A stretch of DNA of 64,000 nucleotides, taken from positions 42,933 through 106,932 of the forward strand of contig NZ_JYNX01000038.1 of assembly GCF_001044255.1 (NCBI RefSeq). The letters run 5' to 3'. The position numbers were made by a program, and so were the translations under genes. Below are positions 1 to 8,454 of this stretch, in pieces. This stretch comes from Mycolicibacterium chubuense (GTDB lineage: Bacteria > Actinomycetota > Actinomycetes > Mycobacteriales > Mycobacteriaceae). Position 1 is the first letter of the stretch, and every line of letters starts with the position of its first letter. Under the pieces are notes generated by a model. It had not been told where the DNA came from. It made no database searches and worked only from the letters and a program-made list of their open reading frames with translations.

Positions 1-297
1 CGCGGCCAGGGTGTGCGGCATCTCGTGCACCAGCGCATTCGCGAAACCCAGATGCTGGTTACCGCACACCGGGGCGTCCAGGCGGGCCAGCGCGATCTCC
101 GAGGCCAACCCCCGCCCCCGCTGACGCGCCGGCACCCCGGCGGCGTCCTCGGCGGCGCGCCGCTGCGCCGCCCACAATGCCGTCGCCCGCGCCTGCGCGG
201 CCGCCGCACCAGCCTTCAGCCGCTCGCAGCGCGTCACGAGGTCGCGCAGCTCGGCCTCGGAGGCCGTCGCATCGACATCGAACAAGTGTTCGAACAT
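1..297 (-). CDS. DUF222 / 13E12-family HNH protein, N-terminal part only
   Basis: The reverse strand reads open from an ATG at 297 to the window edge, giving 99 residues that begin MFEHLFDV and continue with an Ala/Arg-rich helical stretch. This start and composition are typical of the DUF222 domain of mycobacterial 13E12-repeat proteins, which normally carry a C-terminal HNH nuclease motif. That part lies outside the window, so nuclease function cannot be judged here. The gene is cut by the window edge rather than visibly broken. A second, complete member of the same family lies at 46491-47915. The family's biological role is not established. Confidence 0.72.
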   Translation of the reverse strand, partial: MFEHLFDVDATASEAELRDLVTRCERLKAGAAAAQARATALWAAQRRAAEDAAGVPARQRGRGLASEIALARLDAPVCGNQHLGFANALVHEMPHTLAA

Positions 298-326
298 GAC
301 TCGACCCTACAACGGCCCACCGACAA

Positions 327-944
327 CTAGGTGCGCCGCAGCACGATCACGTTGTCGATCAACACCGCCCGCTGACCGTCCGGGCCGACCGCCTCCCGCT
401 CGAGGGCGCCGGCCCGCAGCCGCTCCCACTGCCCCGGCTCGAGGTCGATGCCCGCGAGGACCTCGTCGACGGTCGGGAACACGTGGTCGTGGATGTGCTG
501 CGCCCACGGCGGTGCCGCGCCATGGTCCACGATCAAAAGGATGCCACCCGGCGCGACGGCGCGGGCCGCGGCGGTGAAGATGCTCTCCCGGTCCAACCGC
601 ACCAGCGACTGCAGGAATTGCGCCGACACCAGGTCGAACGTGCCGTCCGGGAAGTCATCGGACAGGTTCATCTGCCGGAAGCAGACCTGATCGGCCACGC
701 CACGCCGGTCGGCTTCAGCGGTCGCGCGCGCCAGCGCGGTGTCCGAGATGTCCACTCCGAGCGTGCGCCAACCGCTTTCGGCCAGCCACAACGCGTCCGC
801 ACCCTCGCCGCAGCCCAGGTCGAGCGCCCTGCCCGGCGTCAGCCCGCCCGCGACCTCGGCCAGCCACGGGTTCACCCGGCCGCTCCAGATCTGGTCCTTC
901 TCGGCGTATCTGGCCTCCCAGTGCGCCTTCTCCGACTCGTTCAT
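327..944 (-). CDS. Class I SAM-dependent methyltransferase
   Basis: This 205-residue protein has the SAM-binding motif I LDLGCGEGAD near residues 41-50, an acidic strand end GVDIS near 63-67 and the post-motif PGG of small class I methyltransferases. The N-terminus (HWEARYAEKDQIWSG, residues 8-22) resembles thiopurine/tellurite-type methyltransferases, which often act on thiols or chalcogens; that similarity is by eye. Its ATG overlaps the stop of the upstream thioredoxin-reductase-like gene as ATGA, so the two are almost certainly co-translated. The substrate is unknown. The partner enzyme suggests a thiol or dithiol substrate, which is inference. Confidence 0.85.
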   Translation of the reverse strand: MNESEKAHWEARYAEKDQIWSGRVNPWLAEVAGGLTPGRALDLGCGEGADALWLAESGWRTLGVDISDTALARATAEADRRGVADQVCFRQMNLSDDFPDGTFDLVSAQFLQSLVRLDRESIFTAAARAVAPGGILLIVDHGAAPPWAQHIHDHVFPTVDEVLAGIDLEPGQWERLRAGALEREAVGPDGQRAVLIDNVIVLRRT

Positions 945-1858
945 CGATCCTCCTCCATCAGACTTCCGACAATCGCCACCGCGGCGCCCGAACCCGCCGC
1001 GATGGCGCCAGCCACCTGCGGCATCTGCGCGCAGACATCGCCTGCGGCGTACACCCCCGGCACCGAGGTCCGCCAGAACGCGTCCACCGCAATCGCCTCC
1101 GCCGACACCGGCCCCGGTGGCGCAAAGGCCACCCCGAGGTCCCGCGCCAGCCCGGTGCGCTGATGCAGTGTGCCCGCCACCAGCAGCCCGCGCCGGGCCA
1201 GGCTCGTCCCGTCGGCGAACACCACCTCCTCCAGGCAACCCTCACTGCCCGACACCCCCGCGACCACCCGCTCGTCCACCGGAATTCCCCTGGCAGCAAG
1301 GTGATTCCGATCCGCATCGGCGAGGCCGGCAGGACCATTGGTCAGCAGCACCACGTCATCGCTCCACCCGCGCAACAGCGACGCCATGTGCACACCCCGC
1401 TCCCCCGCCGCGAGCACCGCCAGGGGTTGATCGCGCACCTCCCAGCCGTGGCAGAAGGGGCAGTGGAACACCGAACGGCCCCAGAACTTCTCGAGTCCCG
1501 GTACTTCCGGGGCCCGATAGTGCATGCCCGTGGCGAGCAGCACCCGCCGGGTGCGCTCGACTCCGCCGTCGGACAGTCCGATCGTGAATCCGCCCTCGTG
1601 CGCGGTGACGTCGGCCACCTCGTCGTCGCGCACCTCGACCGACGGGTACCGCGCCAGTTCGTCGCGGCCGCGGGCATAGAGCTCCGCCGGTGGCACACCG
1701 TCGAACCCGAGAAGTCCGCCGATGCCGTGCGCGGCGCGGTTGCTCTGCGCGCCAACGTCCACCACCAGGGTCCGCTTACGCGCCCGGCCCAACACCAGCG
1801 CCGCGCTCAGTCCCGCGGCTCCACCGCCGATGACCACGCCATCCCATCGTTCGCTCAT
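941..1858 (-). CDS. Thioredoxin-reductase-like FAD/NAD(P) disulfide oxidoreductase
   Basis: The 305-residue protein has an N-terminal FAD-binding GGGAAG (residues 11-16), a redox pair CPFC (Cys133, Cys136) and the C-terminal FAD motif YAAGDV. This is the layout of low-molecular-weight thioredoxin reductases and of the related dithiol oxidases of natural-product pathways (GliT/HlmI type). The second nucleotide-binding loop (near 150-160) is degenerate compared with GGGDSA, so NADPH use is uncertain. No thioredoxin gene lies nearby, arguing against a housekeeping trxB. An AAGGTGG-like ribosome site precedes the ATG. It is coupled to the downstream methyltransferase and divergent from the XRE-cupin gene. 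Confidence 0.85.
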   Translation of the reverse strand: MSERWDGVVIGGGAAGLSAALVLGRARKRTLVVDVGAQSNRAAHGIGGLLGFDGVPPAELYARGRDELARYPSVEVRDDEVADVTAHEGGFTIGLSDGGVERTRRVLLATGMHYRAPEVPGLEKFWGRSVFHCPFCHGWEVRDQPLAVLAAGERGVHMASLLRGWSDDVVLLTNGPAGLADADRNHLAARGIPVDERVVAGVSGSEGCLEEVVFADGTSLARRGLLVAGTLHQRTGLARDLGVAFAPPGPVSAEAIAVDAFWRTSVPGVYAAGDVCAQMPQVAGAIAAGSGAAVAIVGSLMEEDR

Positions 1859-1887
1859 GCCACCACCTTGCTCGCTGTCGCACCGAC

Positions 1888-2487
1888 ATGCCAAGCTTGG
1901 TTGCCATGCAGGCAAACGACGACGGCGTGGACGCCCGGGTGCGGCGCCGGTTGCGGGAACTGAGGCTGCAGCGCGGCATGACACTCGACGACGTGGCGAG
2001 CCGGTCCAGCATCGACGTGTCCACCCTGAGTCGACTGGAATCCGGCAAGCGACGGCTCGCCCTCGACCATCTCCCCCGGCTCGCCGCCGCCCTGTCGGTG
2101 AGCACCGACGAACTGCTGCGCGCCCCGGAGGTCGAAGACCCGCGGGTCCGCGGCGGCGCGCACACCCGCAACCAGATCACGTTCTGGCCGTTGACCGGTC
2201 AGGGTCCGGCGGGCGGACTACACGCCTACAAGATCCGGGTGAGCGCCCGCCGGCGCACACCACCGCCGCAGTTGCCCGTCCACGAGGGTCACGACTGGAT
2301 GTACGTGCTGTCGGGCAGAATGCGGCTGATCCTCGGCGAACGCGACTTCATCATCAAACCCGGTGAAGCCGTGGAGTTCTCGACGTGGACGCCGCACTGG
2401 TTCGGGGTCGTCGACGGCCCCGTCGAGGCGATCGCGCTGTTCGGCCTGCACGGCGAACGCGTACACCTGCACACCGATCACAAATAG
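1888..2487 (+). CDS. XRE-family regulator with C-terminal cupin domain
   Basis: From the first ATG the protein is 199 residues. Residues 17-76 form an XRE helix-turn-helix (MTLDDVASRSSIDVSTLSRL around 31-50), and residues 120-190 form a small cupin barrel with HEGHD (132-136) and a second conserved PHWF. Such proteins sense a small ligand through the cupin and usually repress adjacent genes. It is divergent from the disulfide-reductase/methyltransferase operon, its likely target. A perfect 10-base palindrome at 1891-1900 lies between this start and a second in-frame ATG at 1906; if it is the operator, the true start is probably 1906. The 3' end overlaps rnhC by 10 bases. Confidence 0.87.
   Translation: MPSLVAMQANDDGVDARVRRRLRELRLQRGMTLDDVASRSSIDVSTLSRLESGKRRLALDHLPRLAAALSVSTDELLRAPEVEDPRVRGGAHTRNQITFWPLTGQGPAGGLHAYKIRVSARRRTPPPQLPVHEGHDWMYVLSGRMRLILGERDFIIKPGEAVEFSTWTPHWFGVVDGPVEAIALFGLHGERVHLHTDHK
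1891..1900. promoter_or_regulatory. Palindrome CCAAGCTTGG, candidate XRE operator
   Basis: This perfect 10-base palindrome sits in the divergent control region, 33 bases from the reductase start and 6 bases before the alternative XRE start at 1906. Its position suits autoregulation and control of the divergent operon. It is short enough that chance cannot be excluded. Confidence 0.35.
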
Positions 2488-3581
2488 GACGTCTGATTGA
2501 CCAGGCGCACCGAGGCGAGACCATCGGGATAGAACTCGGCGATCGACAGCGAGGCCAGGTCCAGATGCAGCCGGTACAGAATCGTCGAGCCGGCGTCGAG
2601 GGCCAGGCGCAGCAGTGTCTTGATCGGCGTCACATGCGACACGACCAGCACTGTCTGACCGGGGCGTTCGGCGATGATGCGCTTCTGCGCGCGGGCGACA
2701 CGGGTGGCCACCGCGTCGAAGCTCTCGCCGCCCGGGGGCGGCACGGCGGTGTCGCGCAGCCAGCGCAGGTGCAGTTCGGGGTCGCGTTCGGAGGCCTCGC
2801 GGAACGTCAGCCCCTCCCAGGCCCCGAAGTCGGTTTCGATCAGATCGTCGTCGACCTCGACGTCCAGACCGAGAGCCTTCGCGGCCGCGGTGGCGGTGTC
2901 GTGGGCGCGTTGCAGCGGCGAGGACACCACCGCGTCGATCCCACCGGCCTGCCCCAGATACCGGGCCGCCGCGTCGGCCTGCTGATTGCCCAGTTCGGTC
3001 AGCGCGGGGTTGCCGCGCCCCGAGTAGCGCCGTTCGACCGACAGCGGCGTCTGCCCGTGCCGAAGCAGGAACAACCGCGTCGGCGCTCCACGTGCCCCGG
3101 TCCACCCCGCCGGGTTTGTCGTCACCTGCGTTGTCGGCGTTGACGTTTCGGCCGGCAACGGATCGTCCTCCTCGATACCGGCGGCCGCGTCCATCGCCTG
3201 GTTGGCCAGCGCGTCGGCATGGGCGTTCTGCGCACGGGGCACCCAGGTGTAGGTGACGTGCTCGAACGCCCGCGCGCGATCGCGGGCCTGCTGGTTCAGC
3301 GGGGCCAGGTCGGGATGCTTGACGCGCCAGCGCCCGGCCATCTGCTCGACTATCAGCTTCGAGTCCATGCAGACCTCGACCTCGGTGGCACCCACGCCCG
3401 CCGCGGCCTCGAGTCCCGCGATCAGGCCGCGGTATTCGGCGACGTTGTTGGAGGCGCGGCCGATCGCCTCCTTCGCCTCGGCCAACACCTCAGCGCGATC
3501 CGCGGACCATACGACCGCGCCGTATCCTGCCGGACCGGGATTGCCGCGCGAACCGCCGTCGCACTCGACGATGACCTTCAC
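2478..3581 (-). CDS. rnhC: Bifunctional RNase HI / histidine phosphatase (alpha-ribazole phosphatase-like)
   Basis: The 367-residue protein joins two enzymes. Residues 1-135 are an RNase HI domain with the acidic set Asp8, Glu49, Asp73 and Asp123, which degrades RNA in RNA-DNA hybrids. Residues 168-367 are a histidine-phosphatase domain with LRHGQT (Arg174, His175), matching the CobC-type alpha-ribazole phosphatase of cobalamin assembly. Architecture and length match M. tuberculosis Rv2228c, for which both activities are reported. The GTG start overlaps the stop of the upstream zinc-ribbon gene (GTGA), making this the last gene of a three-gene operon. The 3' end overlaps the convergent XRE gene. 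Confidence 0.95.
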   Translation of the reverse strand: MKVIVECDGGSRGNPGPAGYGAVVWSADRAEVLAEAKEAIGRASNNVAEYRGLIAGLEAAAGVGATEVEVCMDSKLIVEQMAGRWRVKHPDLAPLNQQARDRARAFEHVTYTWVPRAQNAHADALANQAMDAAAGIEEDDPLPAETSTPTTQVTTNPAGWTGARGAPTRLFLLRHGQTPLSVERRYSGRGNPALTELGNQQADAAARYLGQAGGIDAVVSSPLQRAHDTATAAAKALGLDVEVDDDLIETDFGAWEGLTFREASERDPELHLRWLRDTAVPPPGGESFDAVATRVARAQKRIIAERPGQTVLVVSHVTPIKTLLRLALDAGSTILYRLHLDLASLSIAEFYPDGLASVRLVNQTSYL

Positions 3582-4315
3582 GCGCCGGTTCCCTTGACGC
3601 GCAACAGGATCGCGTTGCACTCCGGGCAGCGCAGCACCTCGTCGTCGGCCGCGGCGGCGATCCGCGCCAGCTCGCCCTTGTCGATCTCCAGCCGGCACGC
3701 TCCGCACCGTCGTCCCTGCAGCTGCCCGGCGCCCACGCCACCGCGCGCACGCTGACGCTCGTACATCGACACCAGCCCCTCGTCGATCCCCGCGACGAGT
3801 TCCTCACGCCGCGAGACACGCTGATGCTTGATCTGCGCGAGGTGCGTGCGCGCGCTGTCGCAGGACTGCTGCGCGTCGGTCAGGGCGGTCTGCAGGTCGT
3901 CGATGCCGGTCAGTTCGCGGTCCTGGTCGGCCGCGAGCTCCTCACGCCGTTCCATCACCTCCAGCAGCGAGTCCTCCAGACTGGCCTGGCGGCGTTGCAG
4001 GGTCTCGAGCTCGTGCTGCAGTTCGGTGAGTTGTTTGGCGTCGACCGTGCCGCCCTCCAGGAGCCCTCGGTCGCGGTCCTCGCGTTGGCGCACCCCGTCG
4101 ATCTCGCTCTCGAACTTCGCGATCTGCGCGTCGAGGTCGGCGAGCGCGAGCTGCACGGCGGCCAGCCGGTCGTTGGCCTCGCGGTGGGCGGCCTGCGCAC
4201 TCTCCAACGCCGTCTGTTCGGGAAGGTTGTTCACCCGGTGCTCGAGCCGGCTGATCTCGGCGTCGAGCTCGGCCAGCTCGAGCAGTGAACGTTGCTGTGA
4301 CACATCAGCTTTCAT
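3578..4315 (-). CDS. Coiled-coil protein with C-terminal zinc ribbon (Rv2229c / CT398 type)
   Basis: This 245-residue protein is almost wholly heptad-rich coiled coil (residues 5-185), followed by a C4 zinc ribbon with CGAC (Cys204, Cys207) and CPEC (Cys230, Cys233). This is the CT398-like architecture found next to rnhC and NIF3 genes in actinobacteria. A role in nucleic-acid or secretion-related complexes has been proposed for relatives, but the function is not established. The ATG lies 11 bases inside the upstream NIF3 gene and the stop overlaps the rnhC start, so the operon is tightly coupled. Confidence 0.92.
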   Translation of the reverse strand: MKADVSQQRSLLELAELDAEISRLEHRVNNLPEQTALESAQAAHREANDRLAAVQLALADLDAQIAKFESEIDGVRQREDRDRGLLEGGTVDAKQLTELQHELETLQRRQASLEDSLLEVMERREELAADQDRELTGIDDLQTALTDAQQSCDSARTHLAQIKHQRVSRREELVAGIDEGLVSMYERQRARGGVGAGQLQGRRCGACRLEIDKGELARIAAAADDEVLRCPECNAILLRVKGTGA

Positions 4316-5456
4316 CGGCTGCTTCCTCGACATTCCATGGGTCGGTGCGCACCTCGGACACGGTGACGGGCAGTGCGCCGCCGAAGTGCTGGTGCAGGAG
4401 TTCGGCCGCCTGTGCGCACCACGGGAACTCGCTGGCCCAGTGCGCGACGTCGACGAGTGCGACGTCGGAGACGCGGCGGTGTTCGTCGGCCGGATGGTGA
4501 CGCAGGTCTGCGGTGACGTAGGCCTGCACTCCGGCGGCGGCCACCTCCGCGAGCAGCGAGTCACCCGCCCCGCCGCACAGCGCGACCCGCGACACCGTCG
4601 TCGTCGGGTCACCGGAGGCGCGCACCCCCCACGACGTCGCGGGAAGGCCACGCCGGACGCGAGCGACGAACGCGGGCAACGGTTCCGGTTCCGCGAGGAC
4701 GGCGATGCGGCCCAGCCCGGTGCCCGCCGGCGGAGTCTCCAGCGCGACGACGTCGAACGCAGGCTCCTCATACGGATGGGCGGTGCGCAGAGCCGCGAGA
4801 ACCGCCGCTCGCCGCGACCTCGGCGCGACCATCTCCACGCGGTCCTCGACGACGTGCTCCACGGTCCCGACAGAGCCGATCGCCGGTGAGGCGCCGTCTC
4901 CGGGCAGGAACTGGCCGATCCCCGGCGCGCTCCAACTGCACTGCGAGTAGTCGCCGACGTCGCCGGCGCCCGCACCGAACATCGCCGCCCGCACCGCCTC
5001 GGCGTTCTCGGGCGGAACGTAGATGCCCCACTTGTCCAGCGCGGGTGCCGACGGCAACGGGGACAGGACGTCGGTGACCTCCAGGCCGAGCGCGGTGGCC
5101 AGCGCGTCGGAGACGCCCGGGTCGGCGCTGTCGGCGTTGGTGTGTGCGGTGAACAGGGCGCGCCCGGTCCGGATCATGGCGTGCAGCAGCGCCCCCTTGA
5201 CCGTGTCGGCGGCCACCGTGTCCACTCCGCGCAGCAACAGCGGATGGTGGGCCAGCAGCAGGCTCCGCTCGGGCACCGTCGCCACCACCTCGGCCGTCGC
5301 GTCCACCGCGACCGTCACCGACTCGACCGGCTCGGACGGATCCCCACACACCAGGCCGACGGAGTCCCAGCTCTGCGCCAGCCGCGGCGGGTAGGCCCTG
5401 TCGAGCACCTCGATGACGTCGGCGAGCCCCACCGTCATCGCATCACCAGCAGACAT
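4305..5456 (-). CDS. NIF3-family dinuclear metal protein (Rv2230c type)
   Basis: The 383-residue protein has the NIF3 metal ligands: the LLAHHP pair (His70, His71), a later AHTNAD segment and a C-terminal DVAHWASE. A YqfO-type insert of roughly 120 residues separates the two halves, giving the long form of the family. Members bind two metal ions and are often annotated as GTP cyclohydrolase I type 2-like, but their biochemical role is unsettled. It is the first gene of the operon with the zinc-ribbon protein and rnhC. An alternative ATG lies at 5438; neither start has a strong ribosome site. Unlike M. tuberculosis, no cobC aminotransferase gene follows before ptkA. Confidence 0.92.
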   Translation of the reverse strand: MSAGDAMTVGLADVIEVLDRAYPPRLAQSWDSVGLVCGDPSEPVESVTVAVDATAEVVATVPERSLLLAHHPLLLRGVDTVAADTVKGALLHAMIRTGRALFTAHTNADSADPGVSDALATALGLEVTDVLSPLPSAPALDKWGIYVPPENAEAVRAAMFGAGAGDVGDYSQCSWSAPGIGQFLPGDGASPAIGSVGTVEHVVEDRVEMVAPRSRRAAVLAALRTAHPYEEPAFDVVALETPPAGTGLGRIAVLAEPEPLPAFVARVRRGLPATSWGVRASGDPTTTVSRVALCGGAGDSLLAEVAAAGVQAYVTADLRHHPADEHRRVSDVALVDVAHWASEFPWCAQAAELLHQHFGGALPVTVSEVRTDPWNVEEAADES

Positions 5457-5516
5457 GCCACAGCACGACAGTAGTGCGCGGGTCCAGCCACTCCGGGCAT
5501 CAGGGACAATGGGCAC

Positions 5517-6203
5517 GTGACCGACATGCTGGACAGCTCAGCCGGCGTCGCCCGGGTGGGCCGCGGCGATCTGGTGATCTTCGACCTGGACGGCACCCTG
5601 ACCGACTCCGCCGAGGGCATCGTGGCCAGCTTCCGCCACGCCCTGACCGCAGTCGGCGCCACCGTCCCCGAGGGGGATCTGGTCAGCCGCATCGTCGGAC
5701 CGCCCATGCTGCACACGCTGGAGTCGCTGGGCCTGGGCGAGCGGGTCGACGACGCGATCGCCGCCTACCGCGCGGACTACACCAGCCGCGGCTGGTCGAT
5801 GAACCGGCCGTTCACGGGCGTCCCGGACCTGCTGGCCGACCTCGCGGAGGCCGGGGTGCGCCTGGCGGTGGCCACCTCGAAGGCCGAGCCGACGGCGCGG
5901 CGCATCCTCGCCCACTTCGAGCTCGACGGACGCTTCGAGGTGATCGCCGGCGCCAGCGTCGACGGCACCCGGGCACGCAAGGCCGACGTGCTGGCCCACG
6001 CGCTCGATCAGCTCGCCCCGGTCCCCGACCGGGTGGTGATGATCGGCGACCGGTCACACGACGTGGAGGGAGCCGCCGAACACGGCATCGGCACCATCGT
6101 CGTCGACTGGGGCTACGGCCGCGAGGACTTCGCCGACGGCCCCAGCGGCGCGCTCGCCCACGTCGAGACCGTCGACGCCCTGAGGGAGGCGCTGGGTGTC
6201 TGA
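5517..6203 (+). CDS. ptkA: HAD-superfamily protein, PtkA-like tyrosine kinase partner of PtpA
   Basis: This 228-residue HAD protein has motif [10 protein letters not shown] (nucleophile Asp23, Asp25), a motif II/III region VATSKAEP and motif IV IGDRSHD. Directly before ptpA, this is the place of M. tuberculosis Rv2232 (PtkA), a HAD-fold protein reported to phosphorylate PtpA. The present protein lacks the longer N-terminus of that orthologue. By sequence alone it would be called a phosphoglycolate-phosphatase-like hydrolase, so kinase activity rests on synteny. A GACAAT hexamer (5505-5510) ends 7 bases before the GTG, suggesting a leaderless start. Its stop lies 8 bases inside ptpA. Confidence 0.82.
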   Translation: MTDMLDSSAGVARVGRGDLVIFDLDGTLTDSAEGIVASFRHALTAVGATVPEGDLVSRIVGPPMLHTLESLGLGERVDDAIAAYRADYTSRGWSMNRPFTGVPDLLADLAEAGVRLAVATSKAEPTARRILAHFELDGRFEVIAGASVDGTRARKADVLAHALDQLAPVPDRVVMIGDRSHDVEGAAEHGIGTIVVDWGYGREDFADGPSGALAHVETVDALREALGV

Positions 6204-6690
6204 GCTGCTGCACGTGACGTTCATCTGTTCGGGCAACATCTGCCGCAGCCCGATGGCGGAGAAGATGTTCGCCCATCAGATCGCCGAGCGGGGGCTGGCC
6301 GATGTGGTGCGCGTCAGCAGCGCGGGCACCGGGCACTGGCACGAGGGTGAGCCCGCCGACCGCCGCGCCGCCGACACGTTGCGCGGGCACGGCTACCCGT
6401 CGGCGCATCGGGCCACCCAGCTCGGGGACGACCACCTGGGCGCCGATCTGGTGATCGCGCTCGGCCGCGAGCACCAGCGCATGCTGGCCCACCTCGGGGT
6501 GCCCACCGAGCGGCTGCGCATGCTGCGCTCGTTCGACCCACGCTCGGGCGCCCACGTCCCCGACGTCGACGATCCCTACTACGGAACGCGCGACGACTTC
6601 GAGGACGTGTTCACCGTCATCGACGCTGCGCTGCCGGGACTGCACGGGTGGGTGGACGACCAGCTGGCCGAGCGGCGACAGGCGGTCTGA
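6196..6690 (+). CDS. ptpA: Low-molecular-weight protein tyrosine phosphatase PtpA
   Basis: The 164-residue protein has the P-loop CSGNICRS (Cys11 to Ser18, Arg17) and the general-acid loop DDPYYG with Asp126, Tyr128 and Tyr129, in the same numbering as M. tuberculosis PtpA. In pathogens PtpA is secreted and dephosphorylates host VPS33B; in an environmental species its natural substrates are unclear. The tandem tyrosines are the reported PtkA phosphorylation sites. The GTG start overlaps the ptkA end by 8 bases, and the SURF1 gene begins 2 bases after the stop, so the three genes form one operon. Confidence 0.95.
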   Translation: MSELLHVTFICSGNICRSPMAEKMFAHQIAERGLADVVRVSSAGTGHWHEGEPADRRAADTLRGHGYPSAHRATQLGDDHLGADLVIALGREHQRMLAHLGVPTERLRMLRSFDPRSGAHVPDVDDPYYGTRDDFEDVFTVIDAALPGLHGWVDDQLAERRQAV

Positions 6691-6692
6691 CG

Positions 6693-7496
6693 ATGCGCCG
6701 GCTGACCTTCCTGCTGCGGCCGCAATGGCTGGCGCTCTACGTCGTGGTGATCGCGTTCGCCTACCTGTGCTTCACGGTGCTGGCCCCGTGGCAGCTGGGC
6801 AAGAACACCAAGACCTCCCGGGAGAACGCGCAGATCGCCGCCTCGCTGGACGCCGACCCGGTGCCACTGACCACGCTTCTGCCCCATCAGGATTCGGCGG
6901 CGCCCGATCAGCAGTGGAAGCGCGTGACCGCGACGGGCAGATATCTGAACGACGCGCAGGTGCTGGCGCGGCTGCGCGTCATCGACGGTGACCCGGCGTT
7001 CGAGGTGCTGGTGCCGTTCGCCGTCGACGGCGGCCCGACCGTGCTCGTCGACCGCGGCTACGTCAAGCCGGTGCAGGGTACCGCGGTACCGCCGTTCGAC
7101 GCCGCCCCGACGGGCACCGTGACGATCACCGCCCGGTTGCGCGACGCCGAGGGGGTGCCCGCCGGCAAGGCTCCGTTCCGGGACGCCGGTGTGCAGCAGG
7201 TGTATTCGATCAACCCCGACCAGATCTCCGCGTTGACCGGCGTTCCGTTGGCCGGGTCCTATCTGCAGTTGGTCGACGGCCAGCCCGGGGGTCTCGGCGC
7301 CGTTCCACTGCCGCGTCTGGATGCCGGGCCGTTTCTGTCCTACGGCATCCAGTGGATCGCCTTCGGCATCATCGCCCCGATCGGCGTCGGCTACTTCGTC
7401 TATGCCGAGGTGAAGGCGCGCAGGCAGGAGAAGGCGGCGGCCGCACCCGTCACCCCTGAGGACAAGCTCGCCGACCGGTACGGGAGGCGACGCTGA
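6693..7496 (+). CDS. SURF1-family cytochrome oxidase assembly membrane protein
   Basis: The 267-residue protein has a transmembrane helix near residues 11-33 and another near 213-240, flanking a large extracytoplasmic domain. This is the SURF1 layout. It contains the family's APWQLG segment after the first helix, VLVDRGYV and the C-terminal SYGIQWIAFG. SURF1 proteins assist haem a insertion and assembly of aa3-type cytochrome c oxidase. Its position after ptpA matches Rv2235. The 3' end overlaps the convergent cobD gene by 47 bases, so both C-termini share DNA. Confidence 0.93.
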   Translation: MRRLTFLLRPQWLALYVVVIAFAYLCFTVLAPWQLGKNTKTSRENAQIAASLDADPVPLTTLLPHQDSAAPDQQWKRVTATGRYLNDAQVLARLRVIDGDPAFEVLVPFAVDGGPTVLVDRGYVKPVQGTAVPPFDAAPTGTVTITARLRDAEGVPAGKAPFRDAGVQQVYSINPDQISALTGVPLAGSYLQLVDGQPGGLGAVPLPRLDAGPFLSYGIQWIAFGIIAPIGVGYFVYAEVKARRQEKAAAAPVTPEDKLADRYGRRR

Positions 7497-8418
7497 CGGC
7501 GGCTGCCGCGGCGACCACCTGCACAGCGCGCGACAACCGCACGGCACGCTTCAGATCCGCGACCGCCGGCGTCCTGCCATCGCCGAGCGTCGGGCGGATC
7601 TCCAGCTCGTGGGCGTACTGCGTAGGGCCGCCCAACCGGATCCCCAGCGCCCCGGCGAACGCCGCTTCGGCGACGCCGGCGTTCGGGCTGGGGTGCCTGC
7701 CCGCGTCCCGGCGCCAGGCCCGCGCGGCACCCGTCGGAGAGCCACCCACCACCGGCGCGCACGCCACGACGAACAGCCCCGTGAGCCGGGCCGCGGCCAG
7801 GTTCAACAGATCGTCGAATCGGGCTGCCGCCCAACCGAACCGCAGGTAGCGCGGCGACTTGTGGCCGATCATCGCGTCGAGCGTGTTGGCCGCCCGATAC
7901 ACCAGCACCGCGGGGATGCCACCCAGCGCCGCCCACACCAGCGGACCGACCTGCGCGTCGGAGGTGTTCTCGGCGACCGACTCCAGCGCGGCGCGGGTCA
8001 GGCCGGCGGCGTCGAGCACCGACGGGTCCCGTCCGCACAGTGACGGCAGCAGCTGTCTGGCCGTGTCGAGGTCGCCGGCCGCCAGCAGATCGGCCATCCG
8101 GGCACCGGTGCGGGCCAGCGACGTACCGCCGAGCGCGGTGAACGTCGCGGCGGCGACGCACACCGTCTCGGCGACGACGCCGGCGCGCCGGCCGGTGCGT
8201 TCGGCCGCCGCACCGGCGAGGGCGACGATGCCGAGCAGTGCGGCGGTGTGCAGGGCACCCGCGCTGCGACTGTCGGCGTAGACCCGCCGCTCGAGCGCCG
8301 CTGCGCCGCTGCCGAACAGCGCCACCGGATGCCCCCGCGACGGGTCACCGAACACGCGGTCGGCGAGCACCCCCACCGCGATCCCGGCTGCGCGGCCCCG
8401 GCCAACTGCTGCGAACAC
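7450..8418 (-). CDS. cobD: Adenosylcobinamide-phosphate synthase CobD/CbiB
   Basis: This 322-residue membrane protein (several hydrophobic helices, GTG start) has the CobD/CbiB signatures FGDPSRGHPVALFG near residues 23-36 and ESVAENTSD (about 145-153). It also has the late GGPTQYAHEL and ends in a hydrophobic helix. The enzyme attaches aminopropanol (phosphate) to adenosylcobyric acid in the nucleotide-loop stage of B12 synthesis. It lies a few kb from rnhC, whose phosphatase domain acts late in the same pathway. I see no cobalamin riboswitch in the 36-base gap upstream. The last 47 bases overlap the SURF1 gene. Confidence 0.94.
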   Translation of the reverse strand: MFAAVGRGRAAGIAVGVLADRVFGDPSRGHPVALFGSGAAALERRVYADSRSAGALHTAALLGIVALAGAAAERTGRRAGVVAETVCVAAATFTALGGTSLARTGARMADLLAAGDLDTARQLLPSLCGRDPSVLDAAGLTRAALESVAENTSDAQVGPLVWAALGGIPAVLVYRAANTLDAMIGHKSPRYLRFGWAAARFDDLLNLAAARLTGLFVVACAPVVGGSPTGAARAWRRDAGRHPSPNAGVAEAAFAGALGIRLGGPTQYAHELEIRPTLGDGRTPAVADLKRAVRLSRAVQVVAAAAAVSVASRTGRRACPQG

Positions 8419-8454
8419 CCCGGCAGCTTGTCACATCGGTGTCACACTGTGCCC

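Noticed and set aside
8419-8454. Cobalamin riboswitch upstream of cobD
   Set aside because: The gap is only 36 bases and shows no B12-box; a TGTCAC direct repeat 11 bases apart was seen but is too weak to call.
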